Shown in pieces: positions 10,965-22,309 of a stretch of 64,000 nt of DNA. The notes below the pieces were generated by a model. That model did no database searches. It saw nothing but the letters and a program-made list of their open reading frames with translations, and was not told the DNA's origin. Both the position numbers and the translations under genes were made by a program. Numbering within the stretch: position 1 is the stretch's first letter; the number at the start of each line of letters is the position of its first letter. This stretch comes from Pohlia nutans (Eukaryota; Streptophyta; Bryopsida; Bryales; Mniaceae): the NCBI GenBank assembly GCA_022496805.1, contig CM040090.1, positions 6,566,001 to 6,630,000 of the forward strand, written 5' to 3'.

Positions 10965-13900
10965 TCTATAAGTAACAGACCTACAGTCCCAACATGCTAC
11001 TACCAGCCAGAGCATCCACAACATTGCACGTGCGGAGTCCGACAATATCCCTGGCATGACCTAGAAGGTTTCACCATCGAAAAAAGAGGCACACCGCAAA
11101 CCCCCCTCCATGAATACTTTGACCAAGAAATATACAACATTTGCTTAAAAAATCTTCCTAAACATAAGACCCCCGGCCGTGATAAAATCCCCAATGAAAT
11201 CCTCAAACATATGCCTGACATATTCCACAAACTATTGTTTATGTTCTTCACACACTGCTACAAACAAAAACAAATTCCTGCATCCTGGAAAATTAGTCTA
11301 ACCATTCTACTATACAAAAAAGGGGACCCCTCTCATCTGCCAAACCATCGGCCCATCGCCCTTGCAAACACAATTTACAAATTCTTTACAAGCACCCTCA
11401 CCTTAATACTCTCCACATATGGAGAAAAACACCAAATACTACATGACAGTCAAGAAGGATTTAGAGCCGAACGCAGCACATCGAGACAACTACAACTCCT
11501 CATAGCTGCCCTTGAGGATGCAAGATTTACAAATCAAGACATATACCTACTTTACATAGATTTCAAAAATGCCTTTGGATCTTTAGACCATGCACGACTC
11601 TTAGCAGTCATGAAAGACCTAGGTTATCCAGACGATGCCGTTTCAATAATAGGTAACATCTACTCACACTCCACCACCATACTCACTGGTGAACATTTTG
11701 GAAAAACACAACCCATCCCCATCCAACGCGGCACCATACAAGGAGACACACTTAGCCCATATTTGTTCCTCATTTTCCTCGAACCCCTACTACGATGGCT
11801 ACAACAAGGCAATAATAGATATACCTTTGGCACATCCCAAATAACGGTCAGCTCGGCAGCTTACGCAGATGACTTAGCCGCCATTACCAATAACATTCAA
11901 TCACTACAAACCCAACTCCACAAACTAGAGAAATCCTGTACCTGGGCAGGCATGGATTTAGGAGTCCCTAAATGTGCAATAACGGGTTGTCCAAACAAAA
12001 CCAAAACTAAACCTACCACATTCAAACAACAAATACAAAACCAAAACATCAACTACAAAAACCAACAAATACCAATTCTCCACCAAAACGAACCTTATGT
12101 ATATCTAGGCATCAAATTAATTCCCTCACTTAAATGGAAAATCCAAACACATGTCACCACAAAGAAAGTCCTAGACCAATGCAAACAACTCACAACATGC
12201 CCAGCCACCATCAAACAAAAAACCAACATAGTAGATACTGTAATCCGAGCTGGCATAGCCTACGGTTTCTATGCAGTCCCATACTCCCTTCCAACAATTA
12301 AAAAATTAGACAAAAAAATCATTAGAATCCAAAAAACAATATGTAGCCTTCCCAAATGTACAGCAAATGCTATCACACAACTTCCCCACGAACTATTTGG
12401 ACTAGAAGCTTTCTCACTCAAAAATGCATATCTACGTTGTATTGGCGAACAACTCAGAAACGCCCTCAATGACACAGGGCGGCTAGGAATTATTTACAGA
12501 GGACTCATCCAACACATCCTAGCCAAACATGGTGGCGCTAAAACCATCCCACGAATCAAACCCCATGATTGTGTCCGATCCCCCACTACCAGAACACTCA
12601 TTCTCCTCAAAACAGCAGGCGGGATACACCTCAAAAGCACAACCGAACACTTCCAACTACACGCCACACAACTCGAAAATGTTTGGCTCTCACAAGCAAC
12701 TATATCACTCCCACAACTTACCCAGACTAGATCACTCAAACTACTTCATAAACTCTTAATTCACAACATATACAAAATCCAACATATCACACTACCCAAT
12801 GGTACAACTCTAATGTCACCAGATGACTTTAAAATTTACTACAAAAACCCATCCAAACTAGTAAAAAGCGCACTACATATCACTGAACAACTCTTCTGCT
12901 ATTCTAGATGTACAGCTCAATGCCCACATGATTGCCAAATTCACCAACCACCAAGAACACTTCATGCCCAATATATATCAAATAACTCTACTCTAACCCC
13001 CCGAACTGCACACAATCCCATACCCCCAAACATACAACAACAACACCCAAACATACCACCACCGTTCATAACAAACAATCTCCTCAACTTCCCTATACAA
13101 ACTATACTAGACCATAAACAACTCCACACCAAAGATACATATAAAATCCCCAAAAAATACACCACATACCTATGCCAATGGACCCACGACAACAACAATA
13201 TATACACCACTTGGATGCCTCAACGTAAACTTTTCCCACTCAACCAACCCACGACCATTGCACACAACATCACCTTACTAACACAATACTACACAAAATA
13301 TCAACACCAGAAATATCAAAATATCATAGAAACCCACTTCCATACCACCCAAAATAAAGACACAAGATATATCCTCCCACCAACAATCATCCCACTTATA
13401 CACATTGACACCACAGAATGTAACCCAGAAAAAGACATCAGCACGCAAACAGACACCATACAACTCCAAAACAACCTTGCCCACATCTATGAAACCTCTG
13501 GCAAACATATTATCACTATCCCAATAAACAGACTTAAATGGTTATGGCAACAATACAACACCACAAGACATAACACACACAACCTCATCCCTCCACCACA
13601 AGCCTTCGAAACAGAAATAGTATGGCTTTACCAAAGATACAAATATAGAATACCTCGAAAAGACCCACTTAAAGCATCACAACATACCTTACCAACTGAA
13701 ATTCTTAATTCTCTTATAACCTCTTTCAAAATCTCTCACTCATACTTTTCCTCACCAGTCACGTGCCCAACCCAACTATCACAATTTTACTCTCCATTCC
13801 CAAGAGATAAAATATTTGGGTCACTTGGCACAGCTTTTCAATACAAATGGAAAGGAATAGGTTATGCACATCCTCATAATGAAGAAACAGCCAGACAAGC

Positions 13901-14051
13901 CATACACTGGGCTAGACTAGCAGCAAAACACGACCCCCAAACTATCACTATACTCACAATACCAGACAACAATTGGTACCAAAACCTTTCTCCCTTGCTA
14001 AAATATTCCCAGACACACACGTCATTGCACACTTTGCGGCAGATACCATAA
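10965..14051 (+). pseudogene. LINE polyprotein, reverse transcriptase part
   Basis: The frame continues from the TAG at 10962 without shift. KTPGRDKIPNEIL (about 11168) is the motif before the palm that LINE reverse transcriptases share; YIDFKNAF is motif A, RGTIQGDTLSPYLFLIF is motif B, and YADD (11862-11873) is the catalytic motif C. All catalytic aspartates are intact. A thumb and a long connector follow to 14051. The frame is lost near 13975-14000, where homology to copy 2 continues in another frame (PFSLAKIFPDTHVIAHFAAD in the second frame). Reverse transcriptase primes cDNA synthesis at the nicked target. Confidence 0.8.
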
Positions 14052-14124
14052 CATATACCGAACCAACAATCCCGCCCGAATTTACTAAACCACGCATTGA
14101 ACCTCTTGCCATACATATTTTCTG

Positions 14125-14169
14125 CATTGGCTCACCACGACAAATTCCATTGGCTCACCACGACAAATT
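14125..14169 (+). repeat. 23-bp tandem duplication causing a frameshift
   Basis: cattggctcaccacgacaaa occurs at 14125 and again at 14148, a period of 23 bp. Since 23 is not a multiple of three, the duplication shifts the polyprotein from one frame to another just before the RNase H domain. Copy 2 of the element lacks it. Confidence 0.8.
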
Positions 14170-15858
14170 GAAGCACTAAAAACAACAATACATAACCTCC
14201 AAATACCACAATATCATATCCAAAATGCCCCCCCTACCCCTCATAACACCTCGGTTAATAAAAACAACAAATGGAATAAACTCATATACCCACCAGTCAT
14301 CAACCACACAACTTTCGGACTCCCACCAACTCTCCCCAACTATACAAACAACCATCAACTAAAATTCACTCCACAATATAGTTACTTCACTGATGGTTCT
14401 TTTATTCCTCCCAAACGGCATGAAGCAGGACACTGGATCCGAGAAAAAGCTGGATACGGTATCTACAACCCCACCAAAATAAACATTCAAATCTCTAAAA
14501 GACTACCTGGCCTACAAACTTGCTTCAGAGCTGAACTTATGGCCATACACAAGACACTCAGAATAATCACTACCAAATACCCAGATGAACCGGCACACAT
14601 ATTCACAGATTGCCTCAACTGTCTCTATGTACTAAATACACAACTCAAAAACCCATCACTCCACAACAACCATGCAGACAAGGCTATATTATCATCAATG
14701 GTAGACATGCTACTAACAAGAACACAACATACTACATTCTCCAAAGTCCGCGCCCACATAAACATTGTTGGTAACGAACAAGCAGACAAACTTGCAAAAA
14801 CTGGCACCCGGAAAGAATACAAAGTTGCCGCAAAAATCTATGAATTTGCCCACCCTATACCATATTACTACCAAAAAGATGAATGGCCAGGCCCGGATAG
14901 ACGACCAGACAAAGGCCCTGTCCGTTGTCTCGAAACATACCTAGCAAAACATGACCACCAAATTAATTTAGAAATAATTGAACAACGCTTCCCAAACGTT
15001 AGCAAATGGACACTAAACCCAGACATAAATAACGAACTCTCTAACGATTTTTGGTCCAACCCTTCCATCACAGACACACAAAAAACAAACATATTAAAAT
15101 TTCGTACTGGACAATACATGGGAAATGCCAGAAAACAACTCTTCTTTGGAATAGAAAGATTCCCTTCCATAACATGTCCCATATGCAACTCACAGGATGC
15201 AGACACATGGCTCCATGTCCTCCTCAAATGTACACACCCCCTTATACATGCTCTCAGAGTCAAAAGACACAACAAAGCGGTCTGGGAACTAAGACAACTA
15301 ATTCTATCCTCACACAAATCCCGTTGTTATACCCTCATGAACGCAGGTACTTTCAATAATAATCCCCCAGACAACACAGTACCCCCATGGCTTATAGCAT
15401 GCATTTGTGAGCCACAAAGATGTCACTGTAACGCTAGATTCAAACCAGACATACTCTGTGTCAAAGGACTCCCACACCACAGTCCCTCACCTACCCAGCC
15501 AAACAACACCCTCACCATACAATTTATTGAATTTACATACTGCAATGATAGATTCCCCCTAGAAACCATTAACAATAAAATCCGCAAATACCAACCCCTA
15601 ATCAATCACATCACTAACTTAGGTTGGAAAATAGACCCTCTCATAGTCATTACTGCAGGAGCTCGAGGCACAACCCACACCCCCTCCATGGAACTCATAG
15701 GTAAAACACTAAAAATACCAGAAACCTTCATTAAAACCACATTCAAAAATATCAACACCATAGCCATACAACATGCTACATCTATTATACTATACAAAAG
15801 AAAAATTGAGAATAATCAAACCATACCAAACTTTGACCCCCCCCTGAACATAACCTAA
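14170..15858 (+). pseudogene. LINE polyprotein, RNase H, CCHC finger and PD-(D/E)XK-like nuclease
   Basis: Frame 1 is open from about 14170 to the TAA at 15856. RNase H: FTDGS (14386 on), AELMA, FTDC and GNEQAD give the D-E-D-D active site. A C-x2-C-x9-H-x4-C finger begins at 15175 (CPIC...H...C). After a second cysteine cluster (CICEPQRCHC), KPDIL (PD at 15445-15450), IEFTY (E at 15529-15531) and KIRKYQPL (K at 15577) reproduce the PD...E-x-T...K..KY arrangement of the restriction-like endonuclease of R2, NeSL and Dualen elements; LIVITAGARGT resembles its C-terminal strand. Copies 2 and 3 keep the same residues. The nuclease call is by motif only. Confidence 0.72.
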
Positions 15859-16278
15859 GAGTAGGGTAGTGGATTAGTCCACTTTTTTGCAGTTTCACTG
15901 CTCGTCTCAGGTTTTGGGGTAGAGACCGATTGGGTGGTGCAACTTTCCTGCCATCGACAACTCACTAGCAGAACCAGGTCATGTAAAACACAACGGACTC
16001 AGTAGGATTCGAACCCGGACCACATAACCGTGATATACCATCCTTAAACCCACCCAACCACAAACTACAGGACCTGGTGACCTTGCAAACACCTCTAAAT
16101 CATAAATACACATAGAACACTAAAATGCGCACCTCACTTGCGGTTACTTTTTATTGGTCTTGGGCTACCTAGTCTGTCATAGTGTCTATCCTCGAAAGGG
16201 GAGAGTAGTTTTGTCACAATGGCCCTTTGTCCGGTGGACATCGTGTCATTTGCATTACGAACAGGCACTTCATTCACG
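15859..16278 (+). other. LINE 3' UTR with an antisense tRNA-like segment
   Basis: On the minus strand, 16005-16015 reads ggttcgaatcc, a perfect B-box/T-arm, preceded (16016-16070, minus) by gtggtccg, a tatcac spacer and a D-arm-like ggttgggtgggtttaagg. The same arrangement lies in the 3' UTRs of copies 2 (36704-36714) and 3 (31014-31024, one base changed). It could be a fossil of a tRNA-derived segment or a functional structure. Confidence 0.5.
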
Positions 16279-16324
16279 CCAACCTCGAAAGAGGCTGGAG
16301 TTCTTATCTATCTATCTATCTATC
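16279..16324 (+). other. LINE 3'-terminal stem-loop and (TCTA)n tail
   Basis: 16279-16298 folds as ccaacctc-gaaa-gaggctgg with a GAAA tetraloop, followed by ggagttcttatctatctatc. Every other copy in the window has an equivalent stem and TCTA tail, so this is the likely recognition structure for target-primed reverse transcription. Confidence 0.65.
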
Positions 16325-16336
16325 TTCTAAATGTCA
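16325..16336. repeat. Right target-site duplication of the full-length LINE
   Basis: ttctaaatgtca, identical to 4891-4902. Confidence 0.9.
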
Positions 16337-16592
16337 TAAAGTGGTTGTGAGAACAATGAATTTTGGGGTGAAGAAAGAGACAGGATGTAAATGAAATTGA
16401 TCACAGGAGGGGAAGGAAGAGTTCCCAAGCGTGGGAACAAGCAGGAGTGTAGCCCTTGGAAACCCTAATAACTTGGGCGATCGCCCAACATAACATACTT
16501 TGTTTGTTTGCTGTTTGCTTGTGTTGTTGCAGCTCCTCTTCATTGTTGTTGCTGCTTCCCCTCGTTGCCCCATTCCCTTCGATTCCGTCACC
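16337..16592 (+). promoter_or_regulatory. Remaining promoter/5' UTR of the succinate-CoA ligase gene
   Basis: Only 256 bp lie between the LINE target-site duplication and the start codon. It contains gttgttgcagctcc and a pyrimidine-rich run (16500-16590) that fits a 5' UTR. No clear TATA box is seen, so part of the original promoter may lie upstream of the LINE. Confidence 0.45.
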
Positions 16593-19500
16593 ATGTCACG
16601 CCACGCGGCCTCCCGCCTTCTGGCGCGCCTCGTTGCCCGCCAGCCCCAGCCCTGCCAACACCAGCAGTCGCGCTCCTTGAACATCCATGAATACCAGGTA
16701 CTCGATCTTCTCTCGCTGCTTTTTAAAATTCTTAATCTATTTTTCCTCTCTCATTTCATTTTTCTGATTTATTTTCTTTCTTGTGACAGGGTGCTGCACT
16801 GATGAGCAAATTCGGCGTCAATGTGCCCAAGGGTGTTGTTGTGTCTTCTGCGAAGGAGATCCCCCAGGTTCTCAAGGAGCAGTTCCCTGATGACGCCGAG
16901 GTAACTCTCAATTAGGGTTTTTTCAATTAGGGTTTTTTGAACAACATCCCGATGTGCAATTAAGCGATCTTGTGTTGCTTGCAGTTGGTGGTGAAGAGCC
17001 AAGTGCTGGCAGGAGGTCGAGGATTGGGGACTTTTAAGAACGGACTCAAGGGTGGTGTTCACATTGTGAAGAGGGACAAGGTGGCGGAAATCGCAGGTAC
17101 TAGATCATATGTAGGGTTTAGTGTTGATGAATCGGCAGGAGTTTGATGAATGCACAAAACCATGATTAAATGAAAGTTGGAGCGCCGCCCTCTTTTAGGG
17201 ATTTTTGAGTTGGCGGATGTCGTTTTTGCAGGCAAAATGCTTGGACAGGTCTTGGTGACCAAGCAGACTGGAGCGGAGGGGAAGCCGGTGAATAAGGTGA
17301 CGATTTGTATTCTTATAAATCTGGTTTTTGCGTCCTTGTATCAGTGTTCTATAGGTGCATCGTGCATGTTCTAAACCCTAAGCGTCCTCTGTAGTATAGG
17401 AAAATCGGACCCCCTACTGCAAATCATCTGTTGGTGTGAAAATGACTTCAGTTTGACACGATCAAACGCTCTTGATCTTGTCGAATTGAACAATAGCTTT
17501 AAAATGATGTATTGCAATCAGAAAACGGAGGTAAAATGAGAAAATGCCACCGTTGCAAAGTTCAGTGATGCAAATGGCCATATTGAGCGTTTTAGACGCT
17601 TAGGGGATGAGATCTTAACTTTTCTGACGAAGCTCCGAAGATCAGGAACAGTTTCTGCAGGAGTTTTATCATTGCGATTCCTGCAATTTACGTGGCCACA
17701 TGCATCATTTTCATCCTGGAATTTTTACTACATTATAACTTGTTTAATATGTCGGGTGCAGGTTTTTTTGTGTCAAAAGCTGGATTTGATCAACGAGATG
17801 TATTTTGCCATTGCCTTGGATCGGGCTAGTGCCGGTCCGGTAAGTGCACCGTCTCCTATGCTTTTGTCTTCAGGCTTTCGTTTTTGCAGAGGATTTTAGG
17901 GGACCAGCGTTAGTAGTGCGTTATTCTCCTCATAGTGTCCTTTTCCTTCATAGGAAAGATTGAAAAATTGTTACTGTGTTTCATTTTATTTTTTGGGTCG
18001 ATAATACGTACAATTTTGGTATAGTTCTTGTTAGGTTGCACTTGTATAATACAATGAGTCATGTCAGGACTGAAGTTGAAAGTGGTGTAAAGACAGGTCA
18101 TGATTGCTTGTGCCAAGGGTGGAACCAGCATAGAGGATCTTGCTGAGAAGTACCCAGATATGATCATCAAGGTATTTATATATTTAGTTTTTTTCCCTCT
18201 GTTTCTTCGTTTTTCATCACAAAACTAGAGACCTGTAATTTCCAAGACATGGATGTCACATGTTCTGAAATTTGATTTTTTGCCTTCATGAAGTAGGAGT
18301 ATCAATTGATGAGTTTGGAAGCTCTAAATATGCAGGTACCAATAAACATCAACAAGGGTATTACAGATGCAGAAGCTGAAAAGGTTGTTAAGGGGTTGTC
18401 CCCAAAGAAGGTTGACATGAAGCAAGGAATCGATCAAATTAAGAAGTTTTACAAGCTGTTCACAGAGACAGACTGCACTCAAGTTGAGGTATATCTCCAT
18501 TGCCTTGGGAGACAATCCTTGACTAACATGAATAAGTATGTGTCGTTCATTTTTAAGATTTAAAGCCGTAATGTGTTTAGGGCACAAGTTCAGAGTTCTT
18601 AGGGACAGATTCTGCTACATTCAAGTTGTATCTCTTCGTTATTTTATGACAGTTCACCCCAGGGGGGCTCTGTCTCCTGTTCCGGCTGGTTATGATGCAC
18701 ATAAGTTTATTTCGTGGTCGTTACAGGGTTTGTTTTAGAGGGTAGGTAGCTTTCACTGGTGTGCTGACTCCTTGAACTTCTTGTGTATTATGATTTGTCC
18801 GCAGATCAACCCTTTGGCAGAAACATCTAAAGGTATTATGATGGCTGCTGATGCGAAGCTTAATTTCGATGACAATGCCGCATTCCGCCAGAAGGAGATT
18901 TTTGCCATGCGGGACACAACGCAAGAAGACCCTCGTGAGGTTCGTTGTACACTTCCCCAGAGAGATTATTTCTATAGCATAATAATTTTGTTGTTTGAAT
19001 GCGAATGCCAAATTAGCGATCTCTTTTGGCACATTACTGTATTTGTGATAATCTCTCTTGTGATTCCTGCTGACCTACGTTATATTTTTCACCACATATT
19101 CACTGTAGTCATGATTTGTTGAGATTTGCACATACGTTCTGAATAATTCATCTGTTGGTTGATTAGATGTTTTTTTACTTTTATAAACTGCTTTTTTCAC
19201 TCTATTTGCCAATATGATTACAACCGTGGTGTATACTTCAGGTTGCAGCTGCAAAAGTGGACCTGAATTATATTGGATTGGATGGTGAGATTGGATGCAT
19301 GGTCAATGGAGCAGGGCTTGCAATGGCAACGATGGATATTATCAAGATTAGTGGAGGCACACCCGCTAATTTCTTGGATGTCGGTGGCAACGCTACTGAG
19401 CAACAGGTATGCTTCTGAATTCAGTTCTGTCATCAGGGAATCATTCTAGTAGATTTATGTAGTTTTCCTTGTTCCCAGTGCATGGAACAGTGTTGGTTTT

Positions 19501-20109
19501 GGATAGTAGTTGTCGCAATTGTGAATCTGTTGCATGATAGATTGTCAGTTGTCGATTAACCTCACTCTGTCTGTATAGGTGGTGGAAGCTTTCAAAATTC
19601 TGACTTCCGATTCGAGGGTAAAAGCTATTCTGGTGAACATTTTTGGTGGGATTATGAAGTGTGATGTCATTGCTGCTGGAATTGTGGCTGCTGCTAAACA
19701 GGTGAGCACTTTTTATCTGCCTCGATCTAGTTTTCTTTAGATAGTCTATGTTGCTGAGGACTACCTCAAGATGGGTTGAATCGTTTGTTAATTTGCCCTA
19801 ACATGGAAGAGATTGAATCTGCAGGTGAAGCTGAAAGTTCCACTTGTAGTACGTCTGGAGGGTACAAATGTGGATGTTGGGAAGACCATTCTAAAGGTAC
19901 AAAAACTCTGTTCTCAAAGTCATGTAACCTTGAGTTGCTCTACAGGAACTCCTTGTCGTAGAACTTTAATTCACACCTGTATGTGGGATCACTAAACACC
20001 TTGTGGGATGTTGTGCTGTTTGATGCAGGAAAGTGGGATGACCATCATTACAGCTGATGATCTTGATGATGCGGCGAAGAAGGCCGTTAAGGCTGTGAAG
20101 GGAAAATAG
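16593..20109 (+). CDS. SUCLA2: Succinate-CoA ligase [ADP-forming] beta subunit, mitochondrial
   Basis: The enzyme joins the alpha subunit in the mitochondrial TCA cycle, making succinate and ATP from succinyl-CoA. Twelve exons: 16593-16697, 16790-16900, 16985-17096, 17232-17296, 17762-17839, 18097-18171, 18336-18488, 18805-18939, 19242-19406, 19579-19701, 19825-19896, 20029-20109; all introns are GT-AG and the sum is 1275 nt (424 residues), the usual plant length. Exon 1 gives an Arg/Gln-rich presequence ([14 protein letters not shown]) followed by SLNIHEYQ, where the mature protein starts. An ATP-grasp fold follows ([19 protein letters not shown] for metal binding), then the ligase domain with [19 protein letters not shown] and [15 protein letters not shown], the helix dipole that faces the phosphohistidine of the alpha subunit. 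Reading frame is intact. Confidence 0.95.
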
Positions 20110-20715
20110 GCGAATATTTGTTTCTGCAAAACGTTTCTTCAGGCAACAACAACAGGCTTTCACGTCGGGGGTGGGTAGGGAGGTACTTCAAAGTGAAAGA
20201 TTGTGGTTTTTGGATGTCAGAAAACGGATAGCAGTACTACACCGATTGCACGAGGTAGTGTGGACCACTGTATTTACAAATAAGGTCAATACCAACATTG
20301 AATATTGACATTGAATGGTAGTAGAAGGCAACATTATCTTCGGTAGTTCAAGGTTTCTCAAAATTAATGCGAGCAGAAAATTTTGAGAGTGCACATGCTT
20401 ACTGTGGGTACGGCAAGAACTTTGGCTTCTGTGCCGTGTTGTTTAGGGTGCACTAGGTCTCTCAGACCTCAATCCCATTCAATCGAGAATCACTGTCCAC
20501 TTCTCATGGTGGGTTTTCGAACACCTGGCCGCATTTTGTGTCAATAAGCCTAAACCTGCCTGTGGTCGTTTGCCAGAGACCCAAATTAGTTACGATGCTT
20601 TCCTGCCTTTTCAAAGTCACACTCTTTATGTTTGCGTCAGGGTACGTCTGGTTTTGTCTCGGATGCAGCAGGCTGTAAATAAGTATTATAGTTGAAGTGG
20701 AGCAATTAAAGGAAA
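20110..20715 (+). other. 3' UTR and downstream region of the succinate-CoA ligase gene
   Basis: No further coding sequence. The transcript probably ends here; I cannot fix a poly(A) site. Confidence 0.4.
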
Positions 20716-20918
20716 GCCACCCTATTTGTGCAACCATTTGGAAGTCACCCTATTTGTGCAACTACATAATTTGTGCGACCACTTGGAAGTCACCTTATTT
20801 GTGCGACCACTTGGAAGTCACCCTATTTGCGAGACCATTTGGAAGTCACCCTATTTGTGGGACCATTTGGAAGTCACCCTATTTGTGGGACCATTTGGAA
20901 ATTACCCTATTTGTGTCA
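20716..20918 (+). repeat. 28-bp minisatellite
   Basis: About seven copies of a 28-bp unit (ccatttggaagtcaccctat plus ttgtggga). Units alternate between ttgtgcaa, ttgtgcga and ttgtggga ends; the third unit is shortened. The two most similar units, at about 20834-20889, suggest recent expansion at the 3' side. Confidence 0.85.
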
Positions 20919-21823
20919 CTCCCTTGTATACTAATAATATATGTATCAATTTTTTTATAATTTGTTAAATTTTGTCTTCAAGAATGGGAATGGCATGTCT
21001 TAAATGAAATGAAATTATTTGATCATAAAGAAATTTTAGATTACGCTTTATTTCTTTCACACGCGTATTCTTCATTTGGTAACCAGACTCTTATCACAAT
21101 TATTGGCCTTCAAACTACTTTCCATTTCATCCCTTCCATATAAAAAAATTCAATTCATCTTCAAATGCGGCACTGATTGAAGCACTGTGATCACAAAGTA
21201 GCATAGATAGTCATATGACACAAATAAGGTCATTTTTCTTATATTTGTCTTCTAAGAAGTCAATTAACTAATTGGACTCTAAAAGCTCTCAATGACATTA
21301 GAGTTACCATAGTACCATAGCTGGGTCGCCACTCCAAGAACAAATATTATATTTTTTTTGAAAAATAAGGTTCATTCTTCAAAAAATGAATTCTTTGGTT
21401 TTCGTTTTAGAGCAATAAATTGGATTTAAAATGGCCCAAAAATCAATGGCAAAAATTTAGGGAAATCATTCTTCAAAAAAACAAAATTGTAAGGGAAAAA
21501 CATATTTCAAAGATTATTCGTTTTGTCCAAATTTATTTTTAGCAATATATTATTTATTTGGCAGAAGGACGTTGAAATTGCTATCAACCTATGGTACATT
21601 GGAATTTATTTTTGCCGGAATTGCTATCAGCCTACGATGACAGTGCCATCCCTCCTTTGACCCCACTTTTCATGTACACAACCAATGGAATTGAAATTGA
21701 ATTGACCACGTGGTAGAATCAAAGAGCAAATAAGTGCAATGAAATAGCTTAGGCAAATAACTCAAACTCAACCCAACCCCTTGTAATCCAATGTCAAACC
21801 TTCTATACAACCCAACTTATATA
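20919..21823. other. Gene-free AT-rich region
   Basis: No gene recognised. aagttcattcttcaaaaa-type sequence is locally repeated (about 21370 and 21470). Confidence 0.3.
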
Positions 21824-21837
21824 TATCATGATTGAGG

Positions 21838-21908
21838 CATTGACTTATTGTTAAGACAAACAGATACTTTAATCATGACGGCCTTGAATAAAGACTGGAG
21901 TTTCTATC
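21838..21908 (+). mobile_element. 71-bp 3' tip of the LINE family with target-site duplication
   Basis: caagacaaac-like sequence, the cggccttgaataaagactgg stem and a gagtttctatct tail match the last 70 bp of the LINE. It is flanked by tatcatgattgagg at 21824-21837 and 21909-21922, so it is an independent insertion truncated to its 3' tip. Confidence 0.8.
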
Positions 21909-22166
21909 TATCATGATTGAGGTCGGATTTTGGCTCTTGTGTATAGAGATGTACGTAATTTTGCTTTCAAAATTACAATAATCAACATAAAAGTGGTATA
22001 AAATTTATTTACTTATTTGAAAATGAATTGATCACAATTGCTAATATGGGAAATGCATTTCAAAAAATATAGAATGGAAACTACAAAGGATTGAAATGTT
22101 CTATTTATCATGATTGAAACAAGTATGTGGTGCCGTCAGGAATCACTACAAGGGTTGCTTTCAACT

Positions 22167-22309
22167 AGCTTGTTGAAGGTTGTGAGGTGGCATGTGAAGA
22201 ATGAAACTCAATCAGTGTTATTACTTTCACTCTTCACATGCCACCTCACAACTTTCAACAAGTTCACTTTTGCTCTTCACATGCCACCTCACAACTTTCA
22301 ACAAGTTCA
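22167..22309. repeat. Foldback hairpin with 40-bp arms plus a third arm copy
   Basis: 22167-22206 and 22225-22264 pair at 37 of 40 positions around an 18-nt loop (arm core gttgtgaggtggcatgtgaa). A direct copy of the right arm follows at 22272-22309. The perfectly matched core of more than 20 bp could be a source of small RNAs, or the remnant of a foldback element. Confidence 0.75.

Larger units (their letters stand above)
4903..16324 (+). mobile_element. Full-length Dualen-like non-LTR retrotransposon (about 11.4 kb)
   Basis: Flanked by a perfect 12-bp target-site duplication and ending in a (TCTA)n tail, this is a complete LINE. Order: 5' leader 4903-6062; ORF1 with RRM-like domain; ORF2 with a 2A motif; APE endonuclease; reverse transcriptase; RNase H; CCHC finger; PD-(D/E)XK-like nuclease; 3' UTR. 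An APE and a restriction-like nuclease together are known from the Dualen/RandI group. The + strand is very rich in A and C and poor in G, unlike the surroundings. The polyprotein carries an in-frame TAG at 10962 and frame changes near 9460, 13990 and 14140, so this copy is probably inactive. It landed 268 bp upstream of the succinate-CoA ligase start codon. Confidence 0.88.

Noticed and set aside
16005..16015. A genuine tRNA gene on the minus strand
   Set aside because: The B box is perfect but I cannot build a complete acceptor stem and anticodon arm; it repeats only inside LINE 3' UTRs.
20716..20918. CRISPR-like array
   Set aside because: The 28-bp units are directly adjacent without spacers and the window is eukaryotic; it is a minisatellite.
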